DNA from: Acidobacteriota bacterium
GTDB lineage: Bacteria > Acidobacteriota > Blastocatellia > Pyrinomonadales > Pyrinomonadaceae
Assembly: GCA_016713675.1 (NCBI GenBank)
Contig: JADJOS010000005.1
Location: 248,001 to 312,000, forward strand
Direction: 5' to 3'
DNA length: 64,000 nt
Shown one piece after another: positions 16,806 through 25,180 of this stretch. The notes beneath the pieces were generated by a model that saw only the letters and a program-made list of their open reading frames with translations, had not been told where the DNA came from and made no database searches. Positions within the stretch are counted from its first letter, which is position 1; each line of letters begins with the position of its first letter. A program made the translations under genes and the position numbers.

Positions 16806-17579
16806 ATGGACGATCTGATCCTCAGATATGATGTCACGCCCCGCGATCTGGCTCGCGGCCGAAATCTAAAGATCGGCGCGATCGCGGCTCCGTTCGCCCT
16901 CGGCGGCGTGCCGGCGGCTGTGACACTTATCCTGACCATATTGTTGGGTGCTACACCGCCGACCGCGGCTGTCATATTGTTTTTTGGACTTATCATTTCA
17001 TTTGTCGGGCTTCTGGCGGGGCTTGGCCTGTCCGGCTTTTTGGCTTATCGACGGTCGAACTGGACAAAGGAAATGCGTGAACGTATCGCCGCTGACGGAA
17101 TACGCGCAAGCGAGGTCGAGTGGTTCGTGCACGAATTGAGATCTAACGAACGCCGCTCGCTGAAGGAGATCTCAGCCCGCGACCTGTTACTCGCCGACGC
17201 GTATCGAGAGACGCTTGCTTCTCGGTTGACCGCCACACGGATAACGAAATCGTCCAGGCGTGAACTGCAGCTGATGCAGAGACGATTAGCCAAACTAAAG
17301 CAGCTGAAGTCGGCACGTTCGGACGATTTTCAAAAGGAACTTTCGAAAGATATTGGAAAGATCGAGAACATAAATACTGAGGCAAAGGTAATGCTGGCGG
17401 AGGCGGAAATGAGGCTGCAGATGATCGAGGCAGCATCCGTCCGCGGCGGTAGTCTTGCAGATTCCGAACTTGCATTGAAAAAGCTGTCGGCTCGAGCATC
17501 TGAACTGCCGCTCGCCCTCGAAGAAGCGAAAATCGCCGAAGAGATCAGAGCTGAATTGGAGAAGGAATCACCGTACTGA
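16806..17579 (+). CDS. Membrane protein with two helices and a long coiled coil
   Basis: 257 residues, no recognised family. Two hydrophobic helices (about 25-50 and 55-80) near the N-terminus are followed by a charged, alpha-helical region to the end. The heptad-like stretches are rich in Arg, Lys, Glu and Leu (ELQLMQRRLAKLKQLKS, LALKKLSARASELPLALEEA). The layout suggests a membrane-anchored cytoplasmic coiled coil, perhaps structural. It is transcribed towards the bidirectional terminator at 17609-17650. No neighbour explains its role. Confidence 0.62.
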   Translation: MDDLILRYDVTPRDLARGRNLKIGAIAAPFALGGVPAAVTLILTILLGATPPTAAVILFFGLIISFVGLLAGLGLSGFLAYRRSNWTKEMRERIAADGIRASEVEWFVHELRSNERRSLKEISARDLLLADAYRETLASRLTATRITKSSRRELQLMQRRLAKLKQLKSARSDDFQKELSKDIGKIENINTEAKVMLAEAEMRLQMIEAASVRGGSLADSELALKKLSARASELPLALEEAKIAEEIRAELEKESPY

Positions 17580-17608
17580 TCAATTCTCAACGCAAACCTA
17601 GTTTAATC

Positions 17609-17650
17609 AAAAAAGACGCTGACCATTGACCGGTCAGCGTCTTTCTTTAT
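17609..17650. terminator. Bidirectional terminator between the coiled-coil gene and 6S RNA
   Basis: A perfect 13-bp stem AAAGACGCTGACC/GGTCAGCGTCTTT with a 7-base loop. On the minus strand it ends in six T and would end 6S RNA. On the plus strand it ends in CTTTCTTT and would end the coiled-coil membrane gene. Confidence 0.85.
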
Positions 17651-17654
17651 GTAA

Positions 17655-17879
17655 ATTCCGGCGAATGAAAACCACGATGCCGTTCGGACGTATGAATTGA
17701 ACCTGTATTTTACAGGTGGGTGGCTTTCTGTTCCTTTCGGAGCATCGGAGCCAGGTTCTATGGCGAGTTCTCACTTAAAGACTCGCACCGAAACCGGCAT
17801 TGGCCTCCCGGCATTCATATGTTGGCTCAATTGTGTATGCGTCCGGGGACGGGCAACGCAGTAAACTTCCTTCGCCTGA
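17655..17879 (-). ncRNA. ssrS: 6S RNA
   Basis: A 225-nt transcript (ends estimated) lying just downstream of zapA, the classical position of 6S RNA. The 5' strand has GCCCGTCCCCGGACGC, like the CCAGUCCCC element of E. coli 6S. The 3' strand has CCACCCACCTG, a small stem-loop closed by CAGGTTCAA, and then ACGGCATCG, matching the CACCUUG..CAAGGGUUCAAGG and GGCGGCAUC parts of the family. The ends pair as GGCGAA/TTCGCC. 6S RNA mimics an open promoter and sequesters housekeeping RNA polymerase in stationary phase. Assignment is by eye; a 6S covariance model (Rfam RF00013) would settle it. Confidence 0.82.
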
Positions 17880-17884
17880 AAGAA

Positions 17885-17914
17885 CTATAACACATTGCCG
17901 AGAGCGGAATGCAA
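17885..17914 (-). promoter_or_regulatory. Promoter of 6S RNA
   Basis: On the minus strand TTGCAT (17914-17909) and TTATAG (17890-17885) are spaced by 18 bases. The predicted start is at about 17878, right where the terminal stem of 6S begins. It lies in the short gap after the zapA stop. Confidence 0.65.
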
Positions 17915-17921
17915 ATCGAAA

Positions 17922-18245
17922 TTATTGCTCTGTTAGGATTTCTTGAGGCGGTGTATCGCGGTGCTTTAGTATGCGGTCGAGCATCTCGCTGCATTCGCTG
18001 CTGCGTACGCCCAATTGTGCATCGATCTGTGCCTGTGTATCGCGCAACTGGTGATATTCGTCCGCAATATGCAGGGCGGCGAGGATGGCGACTTTGAGTG
18101 AGTCGACCGTCAATGTGCCCGACGAGATCTCACGCATTTTCGAATCGACGTAATTTGCGAGATCCAAAATATACTGGTCGTCGCCATCCGAACGAATGCT
18201 GTAAGTTTGATTATAGATCTCAACGCGTAGTGCCTTTTCTGACAT
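17922..18245 (-). CDS. zapA: Cell division protein ZapA
   Basis: 107 residues, the usual ZapA size. The N-terminal domain (RVEIYNQTYSIRSDGDDQYILDLANYVDSKM) is followed by a long helix (LKVAILAALHIADEYHQLRDTQAQIDAQL). ZapA bundles FtsZ filaments at midcell. It sits 14 bp after a small coiled-coil gene that resembles ZapB, and upstream of 6S RNA; this zapA-ssrS linkage is widespread in bacteria. Confidence 0.93.
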   Translation of the reverse strand: MSEKALRVEIYNQTYSIRSDGDDQYILDLANYVDSKMREISSGTLTVDSLKVAILAALHIADEYHQLRDTQAQIDAQLGVRSSECSEMLDRILKHRDTPPQEILTEQ

Positions 18246-18259
18246 ATTGATTTTCTGTA

Positions 18260-18541
18260 TTATCGCCCAACGGCCTCCGCAACGTCCGAATCGACGGCCG
18301 TCATTGCGTCAAGCATTGCCTCGACCTTAAGATGGATCACATCACGCTCATTTAGTAGGACGCTCAACTTGGTCTCGAGTTGGTGATTTGATTCAGCAAG
18401 GCTCTCATTTTCCTGGCGGAGGGAGTTCAATTCGCGGGCGATCTCTTCCTTTTCCTCACGGAGTTTTTGAGCGAACTGAATCGTCAAATATATTTTATCC
18501 TCAAGATGCGAGAATTTTTCCATTCCCGAAAGGGCGTTCAT
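18260..18541 (-). CDS. ZapB-like coiled-coil protein
   Basis: 93 residues, almost wholly heptad-patterned from about residue 10 to 80 (QKLREEKEEIARELNSLRQENESLAESN). The start at 18541 has TTGGAG about 9 bases upstream. Size, composition and position beside zapA suggest a ZapB-like division factor that would bridge ZapA to the nucleoid. Coiled coils score easily against one another, so homology to ZapB is an inference from context. Confidence 0.7.
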   Translation of the reverse strand: MNALSGMEKFSHLEDKIYLTIQFAQKLREEKEEIARELNSLRQENESLAESNHQLETKLSVLLNERDVIHLKVEAMLDAMTAVDSDVAEAVGR

Positions 18542-18633
18542 TAATGGGTCTCCAATTATCAGGGCTATATTAAACTGTGGAAAACATTATGTTTGGTTTT
18601 GGAAAAAACTTCAAGTAAAATCTGAAGGTTTTG

Positions 18634-20742
18634 CTAAAAACGAGGCCGAATTCCCAATTCGGTATCGAGTAATTCGAGTATAGACTGATGTTCGGCCTCT
18701 ACTTCTTCTTCAACGAGTGTACGAGCATCGTTGCTATATTCGAGGCGGATGGTGATAGAACGTTCATCCTCTGCCATACCTTTTCCCTCGTAAATATCTA
18801 CAAACATTACATTTCGACACAGTGTAGCGTCGCTGGTCCGGATAATTTCGCAGATCGACGCGAAAGTCATATCGCGCTTAACGACAAACGACACGTCTCG
18901 AGTAACCGACGGGTATTTTGCGAGCGGACGGTATGTTGGAGTTTCAATGTGTTTCGTTAGAGCCGTCTGCAAATTTAACTCGGCAACGTAAATAGACTGT
19001 TTGAATTTGTAGCTTCCCGCGATATCGTCACTTAATCGGCCGACATGCCCGATGTTGCTGCCATCGATCGAGATCGAAGCAGATTGGCCTCGTCTGAGAT
19101 GCGTTACATCGGTTGGGACATATTCAGCATCCGAGACCCCAATAGCTTGCAAGGCCGCTTCGACCGCACCTTTAGCATCGTAGAAATCGAACTCGCGTAC
19201 CGGCATCGCACGTCCCTCGACGGTTTCGGCGCCTGTGATGACGAGCGAGAGCAACTTCTGTTCGTTCGGAGCATGATCTTCGGCGACGGTCGCCGCGTAC
19301 GCTTTGCCAATCTCGAATAGCCGCACGTCTTTACGTTGATGGTTGAAATTGAGCCGTATGGCATCAAGCAAGCCGGGAAGGGATGTTGCACGCATACGAA
19401 CCGCACCTTCCATCACCGAATCATTGAGCGTGACGTACTTGCCCTCGAGATCATCGGCGAGCAATCCCGGAACTATCTCGAAAACGCCGTCGTGTCTGGT
19501 GTCGATGAAGCTGTACGAGAGTGCTTCGTCAAAGCCGTGATCGGTCAACGTCTGCCGCAGAACTTTTTCACGCGATTCCGTCGGCTGGTATTCGCCGGCA
19601 CCATATGCGGGCGGCAGTTCGTTTGCAATGTTGTCGTATCCGGCGTGACGAGCGATCTCTTCGACGAGATCTTCTTCGATATGGATATCGTGCCGCCACG
19701 ACGGGGACGCGAAGATTTGAGATTTCAGATCTGAAATTTCAGATCGATCCTGTGGCATTATTCCAAGAGCGGTAAGTATCCGTACACATTCATCTGTTGC
19801 TACATCGAGTCCCGTCAAACGCTTTACTGCGGCTGAAATGTTGGGTGATTCGACCGAAACTGGAGTCGGATGGCTCGGGTGCATATCGATCAATTCGCCC
19901 ATTTCGCCGCCGGCGAGTTCGCAGATCAACTGAGCTGCCCGATTCGAGGCGCCGATGAGATTTTCGATGTCGACACCGCGTTCGAAGCGGTAGCTTGCCT
20001 CGGTGTTTAGATTCAGCTTTCGCGACGTAGCCCTGATATTCTCGCGTTTAAAGTGGGCGACTTCAAGTAACACATTAGACGTGGATTCGCTGATACTTGA
20101 ATCCAGACCGCCCATGATCCCGGCGATCGCAACCGGCTTTTCGGCGTCGCAGATGACGAGCATGTCGGTGGTGAGATTGCGATCGACCTCGTCGAGTGTT
20201 TTGATCGTTTCGCCTTCGCGCGCCACGCGGACGACGATGCGGTTTCCATCAAGTTTGTCGAGATCGAACGAATGCATCGGCTGGCCGAGTTCGTGCATAA
20301 CGTAATTTGTGATATCGGCTACGTTATTGATCGACCGCTCACCGATCGCTTCCAGCCGGTCAACCATCCACTGCGGCGACGGGCCGATCTTGACGTTTCT
20401 GATGATCCTCGCCGTAAATCGTTGACAAAGCTCAGTTTCGTCGATTCGCACGACATCCCCGGCTAGTACCGCGGGCATTGGAATCTCCGATTCGATTTCT
20501 CCAATTTCCTGCGTTTCTGCGGTAAGTTTGTGCTCGGTGATCACCCCGATCTCACGAGCGACGCCCAGATGGGAAAGGCAATCGGGCCGATTTGACGTCA
20601 GATCGATGTCAAAGACAGAATCTTCGCCGTGTTCGTGGATACCTTCGACCGCGAGGCCGACGTCGGTCAACCGCTTTCCCAATTCGGATGGCGGCAGATC
20701 GATATCTATGAGGTCTCTCAGCCAGTTATAACTGATATTCAT
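18634..20742 (-). CDS. pheT: Phenylalanyl-tRNA synthetase beta subunit, short form
   Basis: 702 residues, about 100 fewer than the usual bacterial PheT. The N-terminal MNISYNWLRDLIDIDLPPSEL is followed directly by DLTSNRPDCLSHLGVAREI, so the EMAP/OB-fold tRNA-binding domain normally inserted near residue 40 is missing. The B3/B4 editing region (about 180-290), B5 (about 290-365), the pseudo-catalytic core and the C-terminal anticodon-binding domain (from PLAKYPSVTRDVSFVV) are all present. It forms the alpha2-beta2 enzyme with PheS. At residues 333-343 (RSEISDLKSQI) the gene carries a small palindromic insertion. A small gene separates it from pheS. Confidence 0.94.
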   Translation of the reverse strand: MNISYNWLRDLIDIDLPPSELGKRLTDVGLAVEGIHEHGEDSVFDIDLTSNRPDCLSHLGVAREIGVITEHKLTAETQEIGEIESEIPMPAVLAGDVVRIDETELCQRFTARIIRNVKIGPSPQWMVDRLEAIGERSINNVADITNYVMHELGQPMHSFDLDKLDGNRIVVRVAREGETIKTLDEVDRNLTTDMLVICDAEKPVAIAGIMGGLDSSISESTSNVLLEVAHFKRENIRATSRKLNLNTEASYRFERGVDIENLIGASNRAAQLICELAGGEMGELIDMHPSHPTPVSVESPNISAAVKRLTGLDVATDECVRILTALGIMPQDRSEISDLKSQIFASPSWRHDIHIEEDLVEEIARHAGYDNIANELPPAYGAGEYQPTESREKVLRQTLTDHGFDEALSYSFIDTRHDGVFEIVPGLLADDLEGKYVTLNDSVMEGAVRMRATSLPGLLDAIRLNFNHQRKDVRLFEIGKAYAATVAEDHAPNEQKLLSLVITGAETVEGRAMPVREFDFYDAKGAVEAALQAIGVSDAEYVPTDVTHLRRGQSASISIDGSNIGHVGRLSDDIAGSYKFKQSIYVAELNLQTALTKHIETPTYRPLAKYPSVTRDVSFVVKRDMTFASICEIIRTSDATLCRNVMFVDIYEGKGMAEDERSITIRLEYSNDARTLVEEEVEAEHQSILELLDTELGIRPRF
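19714..19745. repeat. Palindromic insertion within pheT
   Basis: The 16-bp perfect palindrome ATTTCAGATCTGAAAT (19722-19737) overlaps a 10-bp direct repeat ATTTCAGATC. It adds about ten residues (EISDLKSQI) between the B5-region strands of PheT without breaking the frame. It looks like an in-frame palindromic element of the kind described in Rickettsia genes. Confidence 0.6.
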
Positions 20743-20780
20743 AAAATCAAAATATTGCGGGATATTATCGTCATCTTAAC

Positions 20781-21167
20781 CTATTCGTCGATAGACCTGC
20801 CTGTAGGCGTTTCAGCATGAAATGACACATCGGTCTTCCTCTTGCGTTTAGCTCGGCGTTGACTGTCCCGCAAATGCCCGTCATGCGAACGTGCAACACG
20901 CACATTGCCCAACAGATCGTATTCAGAGCCGCATTTGGGACAGGCCCAGCCACCGAAAAGATGGTCGCCGACCGATTTAAGACGTTTGGTTCGCGGGATG
21001 TTCTTTTCACACCGTTCACAGAAGCTGGTCTTTGGAAAAATGGCCGGGCGGCTTCCTTTTGCGCGCTCATTTGAGTACGCCGACAAATGCGCGAGTACGC
21101 GGATCACTGCCCAAATTACGATCGTAGATGAAATTGCAATGATGAAAGCATCAAGCATAGTTTTCAC
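20781..21167 (-). CDS. Small membrane protein with zinc-ribbon, between pheS and pheT
   Basis: 128 residues. One N-terminal membrane helix (about 5-27, FIIAISSTIVIWAVIRVLAHL) is followed by a zinc ribbon made of CERC (about 50-53) and CPKC (about 76-79) and a basic tail (RRAKRKRKTD). The start overlaps the pheS stop by 4 bases (ATGA), so it is co-translated with pheS. Another frame covers 20771-21070, but it has no membrane or metal pattern. Function is unknown; placement in the PheRS operon is unusual. Confidence 0.7.
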   Translation of the reverse strand: MKTMLDAFIIAISSTIVIWAVIRVLAHLSAYSNERAKGSRPAIFPKTSFCERCEKNIPRTKRLKSVGDHLFGGWACPKCGSEYDLLGNVRVARSHDGHLRDSQRRAKRKRKTDVSFHAETPTGRSIDE

Positions 21168-22255
21168 CTGAACTGCTCCAAAAACCTCACATCGTTATCG
21201 AACATAAGACGAATATCGTCGAGCGAATACATAAGGGCGCACATGCGTTCGAGGCCAAAGCCGAAGGCGAAGCCGGAATAGACGGTTGGGTCGACGCCGA
21301 CGCCTCTTAGGACGTTTGGGTGGACCATGCCTGAGCCGCCGAGCTCGATCCAGCCGGAGCCTTTGCACGGGCGGCAGCGGTCGCCGCCGTACTGACCGCT
21401 GCCATGGCATTTGAAGCATGAGTAATCAAACTCGGCACTAGGTTCGGTAAACGGGAAATAGCTTGGACGCATACGCGTGATCGTGTCTTCGCCGAACATC
21501 CGTTTGACCCATTCGTTGATCGTGCCTTTGAGATGGGCCATCGTGATGCCTTTGTCGACGCAGAGGCCCTCGATCTGGTGGAACATCGGCACGTGCGTCA
21601 TATCGGGCGTGTCGCGGCGGAAAACCTTGCCCGGAGCGATGATGCGGATCGGTACGCCGCGGCGTTCCATCGCACGGATCTGGACGGTTGAGGTCTGCGA
21701 GCGGAGGGCGAAGCCACCGGTCGTGTAAAACGTGTCCTGCGATTCGCGGGCAGGATGTCCTTCGGGAATGTTCAATGCGTCGAAATTGTAATAATCGGTC
21801 TCGATCTCGCGGTCGTCCTCGATCGCATAGCCCATCGAGACAAAGATGTCTTCGATCTTCTGCCGTAGGATCGTGATCAGATGCAGATGGCCTTCGCGCG
21901 TGCGGCGGCCCGGAATTGTTACGTCGAGGCGTTCGAGTTCGATCTTTGCATTTGTGATGAAACCTTTTAACTGCGATTCCGCCGCTTCGATCGATGCTTC
22001 GATCTCTTTTTGCACCGACTGCACTAACTGACCGAAATCGGCACGTTCATCAGGAGCCACGCGGCCAACGAGTTTCATCGTTTCGGCAATCGCGGACTTC
22101 TTGCCCGTGTGCCGAACCTTTAGATCGGCGACTTCGCGTAGTCTTGATTCGACATCGTCGAGCGAAGCTCCGTCAAGGTTTACACCAACGTACGGAGCAA
22201 ATTCATTTAGGAATGCGGCGCGGACCGATTCGACTCTATCTCGTTCTTCGGACAT
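21164..22255 (-). CDS. pheS: Phenylalanyl-tRNA synthetase alpha subunit
   Basis: 363 residues, normal for PheS. An N-terminal coiled-coil arm (about 1-100) is followed by the class II catalytic core. Motif 2 region reads RVFRRD-like (GKVFRRDTPDMTH) and motif 3 is FGFGLERMCAL. It charges tRNA-Phe together with PheT. The sequence FKCHGSGQYGGDRCRPCKGSGW shows an extra Cys-rich loop that could bind zinc, as in some other bacterial PheS proteins. It heads the pheS-x-pheT operon. Confidence 0.96.
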   Translation of the reverse strand: MSEERDRVESVRAAFLNEFAPYVGVNLDGASLDDVESRLREVADLKVRHTGKKSAIAETMKLVGRVAPDERADFGQLVQSVQKEIEASIEAAESQLKGFITNAKIELERLDVTIPGRRTREGHLHLITILRQKIEDIFVSMGYAIEDDREIETDYYNFDALNIPEGHPARESQDTFYTTGGFALRSQTSTVQIRAMERRGVPIRIIAPGKVFRRDTPDMTHVPMFHQIEGLCVDKGITMAHLKGTINEWVKRMFGEDTITRMRPSYFPFTEPSAEFDYSCFKCHGSGQYGGDRCRPCKGSGWIELGGSGMVHPNVLRGVGVDPTVYSGFAFGFGLERMCALMYSLDDIRLMFDNDVRFLEQFR

Positions 22256-22376
22256 AGGTTAAGAGAATATCAGTTTGCGGCAGTGACTGAACTTTTAATT
22301 TTAGCAGTGATGCGGAATCTCGTAAAATACCGGCTCAAATTCGTATCTTTTGTCATCTTTTGACCGTTCGTGCAGC

Positions 22377-22406
22377 GGTGATATCATTAGCTTTGGAGAT
22401 ATCACC
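22377..22406 (+). promoter_or_regulatory. Perfect inverted repeat in the tdh leader
   Basis: GGTGATATC and GATATCACC form a 9-bp stem around a 12-base spacer, ending 8 bases before the GAGGAG ribosome site of tdh. It could be an operator for a dimeric repressor or an mRNA hairpin near the ribosome site. No T tract follows, so it is not a terminator. Confidence 0.5.
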
Positions 22407-22428
22407 TGATCATGAGGAGCCTCAGAAA

Positions 22429-23460
22429 ATGAAAGCCATCGTAAAGAGCAAAGCCGAGGTCGGTCTTTGGCTCGAAGACGTTCCGGAACCAAGTATTGGT
22501 ATTAATGACGTGTTGATCCGGATGAAAAAGACCGGTATTTGCGGCACCGATCTGCACATTTACAATTGGGATGCCTGGGCTCAGAGCACTATCAAGGTGC
22601 CGACAATACTTGGTCACGAGTTGGTCGGTGAGATCGTCGAAGTCGGATCGAATGTAAACGATTTCTACGTTGGCGATATTGTGAGTGTCGAGGGACATCT
22701 CGTCTGCGGGCGCTGCCGTAATTGTCTGGCTGGGCGTCGGTATAAGTGTGCCAATACGTTGGGTTACGGCGTCAATACCGATGGCGGCTTTGCCGAGTAT
22801 ATGGCGGTGCCGTTTACAAATATCTGGAAGCACAGCCCGGATGTAAATTTAGATGTCGCGGCGATATTCGATCCGTTTGGCAACGCGGTCCACACGGCAC
22901 TCGCGTTTGAAGTGTTTGGCGAGGACGTTCTTATCACCGGTGCCGGGCCGATCGGCATCATGGCGGCGGCGGTGGCCAAGCACGCCGGTGCACGGCACGT
23001 TGTGATTACGGATGTAAATCCGAACCGGCTCGAACTCGCGAAGAAGTTTGACGTGACGTTGGCCGTTGATGTCCGTGAGAAGTCGATCGCTGATGTGCAG
23101 AAAGAGTTGGGAATGAAAGAGGGCTTTGACGTAGGCATGGAAATGTCGGGAAATCCGTCGGCGTTTCGCGATATGCTCGCGAATATGACGCACGGTGGGA
23201 ATGTTGCATTTCTTGGGATTCCTTCGGATGAATTTTCGATCAACTGGAAGACCGTTATATTCAACATGCTAACGATCAAGGGCATTTACGGCCGCGAGAT
23301 GTACGAGACTTGGTACCAGATGAGCGTATTACTCGAATCAGGCCTGGATATTGAGCCCGTTATCACGCATCGATATTCGTACAAGGATTTTGAAAAAGGA
23401 TTTGAAGCGATGCGGGAAGGGAACGGTGGTAAAGTTGTGCTCGATTGGATCGAGATATAG
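22429..23460 (+). CDS. tdh: L-threonine 3-dehydrogenase
   Basis: 343 residues from ATG 22429, with GAGGAG upstream. It is a zinc alcohol-dehydrogenase-fold enzyme: catalytic zinc ligands in GICGTDLHIYNWD and GHELVGEIVEVG, structural zinc cysteines in CGRCRNCLAGRRYKC, and the NAD-binding GAGPIGIMAA. It oxidises threonine to 2-amino-3-oxobutyrate. kbl lies 480 bp downstream in the same direction and cleaves that product to glycine and acetyl-CoA. One small exported-protein gene lies between them. A perfect inverted repeat is present in the leader. Confidence 0.94.
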   Translation: MKAIVKSKAEVGLWLEDVPEPSIGINDVLIRMKKTGICGTDLHIYNWDAWAQSTIKVPTILGHELVGEIVEVGSNVNDFYVGDIVSVEGHLVCGRCRNCLAGRRYKCANTLGYGVNTDGGFAEYMAVPFTNIWKHSPDVNLDVAAIFDPFGNAVHTALAFEVFGEDVLITGAGPIGIMAAAVAKHAGARHVVITDVNPNRLELAKKFDVTLAVDVREKSIADVQKELGMKEGFDVGMEMSGNPSAFRDMLANMTHGGNVAFLGIPSDEFSINWKTVIFNMLTIKGIYGREMYETWYQMSVLLESGLDIEPVITHRYSYKDFEKGFEAMREGNGGKVVLDWIEI

Positions 23461-23504
23461 AGTTTGAATGATTCGCTTGCTATTTTGGACGGTAGGTAGT
23501 CTCT

Positions 23505-23876
23505 ATGAAGATTAAAATTGCATACATAAATTTGGCGTTGACAGCGGCGATTCTTGTTGTCTTCGCAGGTCAGACTGCAGGACAGTCAGTAAACGAAGCG
23601 ACATGGCAGACATCGGTCGATGATTCTCAACGCGGTGTAGTTACCTTAGGCGTCCGCGATAAATGGGGAACGATGGGAAGCTTTACCGCTAAATTTGTCG
23701 CAACTATCGGCAAAAAAACTTATCGCGGCCAGATGTCTTCGAGTCAGGACAATTGGGCGTATATCGATTTTCCCCGTGAGTTCCAAGGCAGTGGACCTAA
23801 AGCGGGCACTTACAGGGTAACGTTCTACGTTAAAGGCGTTGTTATCGCGCGCGACCGATTCCGCTATCGGCCATGA
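23505..23876 (+). CDS. Small exported protein of unknown function
   Basis: 123 residues. A signal peptide (about 1-27, ending near GQTAG) precedes a compact beta-rich domain (WQTSVDDSQRGVVTLGVRDKWG, then AGTYRVTFYVKGVVIARDRF). No catalytic motif or cysteine pair is visible. It sits 44 bp after tdh and 63 bp before kbl and may be co-transcribed with them, although nothing in its sequence links it to threonine metabolism. Confidence 0.6.
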   Translation: MKIKIAYINLALTAAILVVFAGQTAGQSVNEATWQTSVDDSQRGVVTLGVRDKWGTMGSFTAKFVATIGKKTYRGQMSSSQDNWAYIDFPREFQGSGPKAGTYRVTFYVKGVVIARDRFRYRP

Positions 23877-23939
23877 TCCGATAACGCAAGCAATTGAATC
23901 GTCAATCGGCGTCCAAAAGGGGCGTTTGGGGGAGTGAAC

Positions 23940-25124
23940 ATGTACGGTGCGATCAAAGAGCAATTACAAAACCAGTTAAACGAGATTCGCGATGCGGGAC
24001 TTTACAAGAACGAACGCGTCATCGAAAGTCCGCAGGAAGCTCATATCAGCGTCACTGGCGGCAAAAGCGTGCTTAATATGTGCGCGAACAATTATCTCGG
24101 TCTGTCGGACGATCCGACGATCGTTGCGGCGGCGAAGAAGGGGCTTGATGAATGGGGATTTGGGCTTTCGTCCGTAAGGTTTATTTGCGGTACGCAGACG
24201 ATCCACAAGGAGCTTGAGGCAAAGATCAGTGCGTTCCTTGGAACTGAGGACACGATCCTTTACACGTCGTGTTTTGATGCGAATGGCGGACTGTTCGAGA
24301 CGGTTTTGGGTGAGGAAGACGCCGTAATATCGGATTCTTTGAATCACGCTAGTGTTATCGACGGGATTCGTTTAAGTAAAGCGAAACGTTTTCGCTACGA
24401 AAACGGCGATATGGCCGATCTAGAGGCGAAATTGCAGGAGGCTTCGTCAGCGAGATTTAAGATGATCGCGACCGACGGGATCTTTTCGATGGACGGTTTT
24501 ATCGCCAAACTGCCGGAGATCTGCGATCTTGCCGACAAATACGACGCGATGGTGATGGTTGACGATTCGCACGCGGTGGGATTTATGGGCAAAACCGGAC
24601 GTGGTGTCCATGAACATCACAATGTGATGGATCGCGTTGATGTCATCACGGGAACGCTGGGCAAGGCTCTCGGCGGTGCCAGCGGCGGTTATACGAGCGG
24701 TAAAAAAGAGATCATCGACCTTTTGCGCCAGCGTTCGCGGCCTTATTTGTTTTCAAATTCGGTTGCTCCGCCGATCGTCACGGCGGCGATCGCGGCAATT
24801 GATATGCTTTCGGAATCAACGGAACTTCGCGATAAATTGATGGACAACACGCGATATTTCCGTGAAAAACTTTCGTCGATAGGCCTCGAGATCGTCCCCG
24901 GCGAACATCCGATCGTGCCGGTCATGTTTGGCGACGCCGTGCTCGCAACAAAGATGGCCGAGGCGATGCTGAAACGCGGCGTTTATGTCATCGCGTTCTC
25001 ATTTCCGGTCGTTCCAAAAGGGAAGGCACGTATTCGGACGCAGGTTTCCGCGGCTCACACTCGCGAAGATCTTGATTTTGCAGTTGCTATGTTTGCTGAG
25101 GCAAAAACTGAACTTGGCATCTAA
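23940..25124 (+). CDS. kbl: Glycine C-acetyltransferase (2-amino-3-ketobutyrate CoA ligase)
   Basis: 394 residues. I choose ATG 23940 because GGGGGAG lies 5 bases upstream; the GTG at 23934 is too close to that site. A fold-type I PLP enzyme of the alpha-oxoamine synthase family: the PLP lysine is in TGTLGKALGG, with VDDSHAVGFMG and FSNSVAPP as typical motifs. It converts 2-amino-3-oxobutyrate and CoA to glycine and acetyl-CoA, completing the Tdh route. Other members of this family (KAS III-like, serine palmitoyltransferase) are possible, but the tdh neighbour decides. Confidence 0.92.
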   Translation: MYGAIKEQLQNQLNEIRDAGLYKNERVIESPQEAHISVTGGKSVLNMCANNYLGLSDDPTIVAAAKKGLDEWGFGLSSVRFICGTQTIHKELEAKISAFLGTEDTILYTSCFDANGGLFETVLGEEDAVISDSLNHASVIDGIRLSKAKRFRYENGDMADLEAKLQEASSARFKMIATDGIFSMDGFIAKLPEICDLADKYDAMVMVDDSHAVGFMGKTGRGVHEHHNVMDRVDVITGTLGKALGGASGGYTSGKKEIIDLLRQRSRPYLFSNSVAPPIVTAAIAAIDMLSESTELRDKLMDNTRYFREKLSSIGLEIVPGEHPIVPVMFGDAVLATKMAEAMLKRGVYVIAFSFPVVPKGKARIRTQVSAAHTREDLDFAVAMFAEAKTELGI

Positions 25125-25129
25125 ACAAA

Positions 25130-25160
25130 AATAGGCTCCGCGGAACGGAGCCCTTTTCTT
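25130..25160. terminator. Bidirectional terminator between kbl and rplT
   Basis: Stem GGCTCCG/CGGAGCC with loop CGGAA. On the plus strand CTTTTCTT follows (kbl end); on the minus strand TATTTTTG follows (end of the infC-rpmI-rplT operon). Confidence 0.85.
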
Positions 25161-25180
25161 AAAATCAACAAACAAATAAC

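Noticed and set aside
20771..21070. 99-codon frame overlapping the zinc-ribbon gene between pheS and pheT
   Set aside because: The overlapping 128-residue frame has a membrane helix, two CxxC pairs and coupling to pheS; this one has none.
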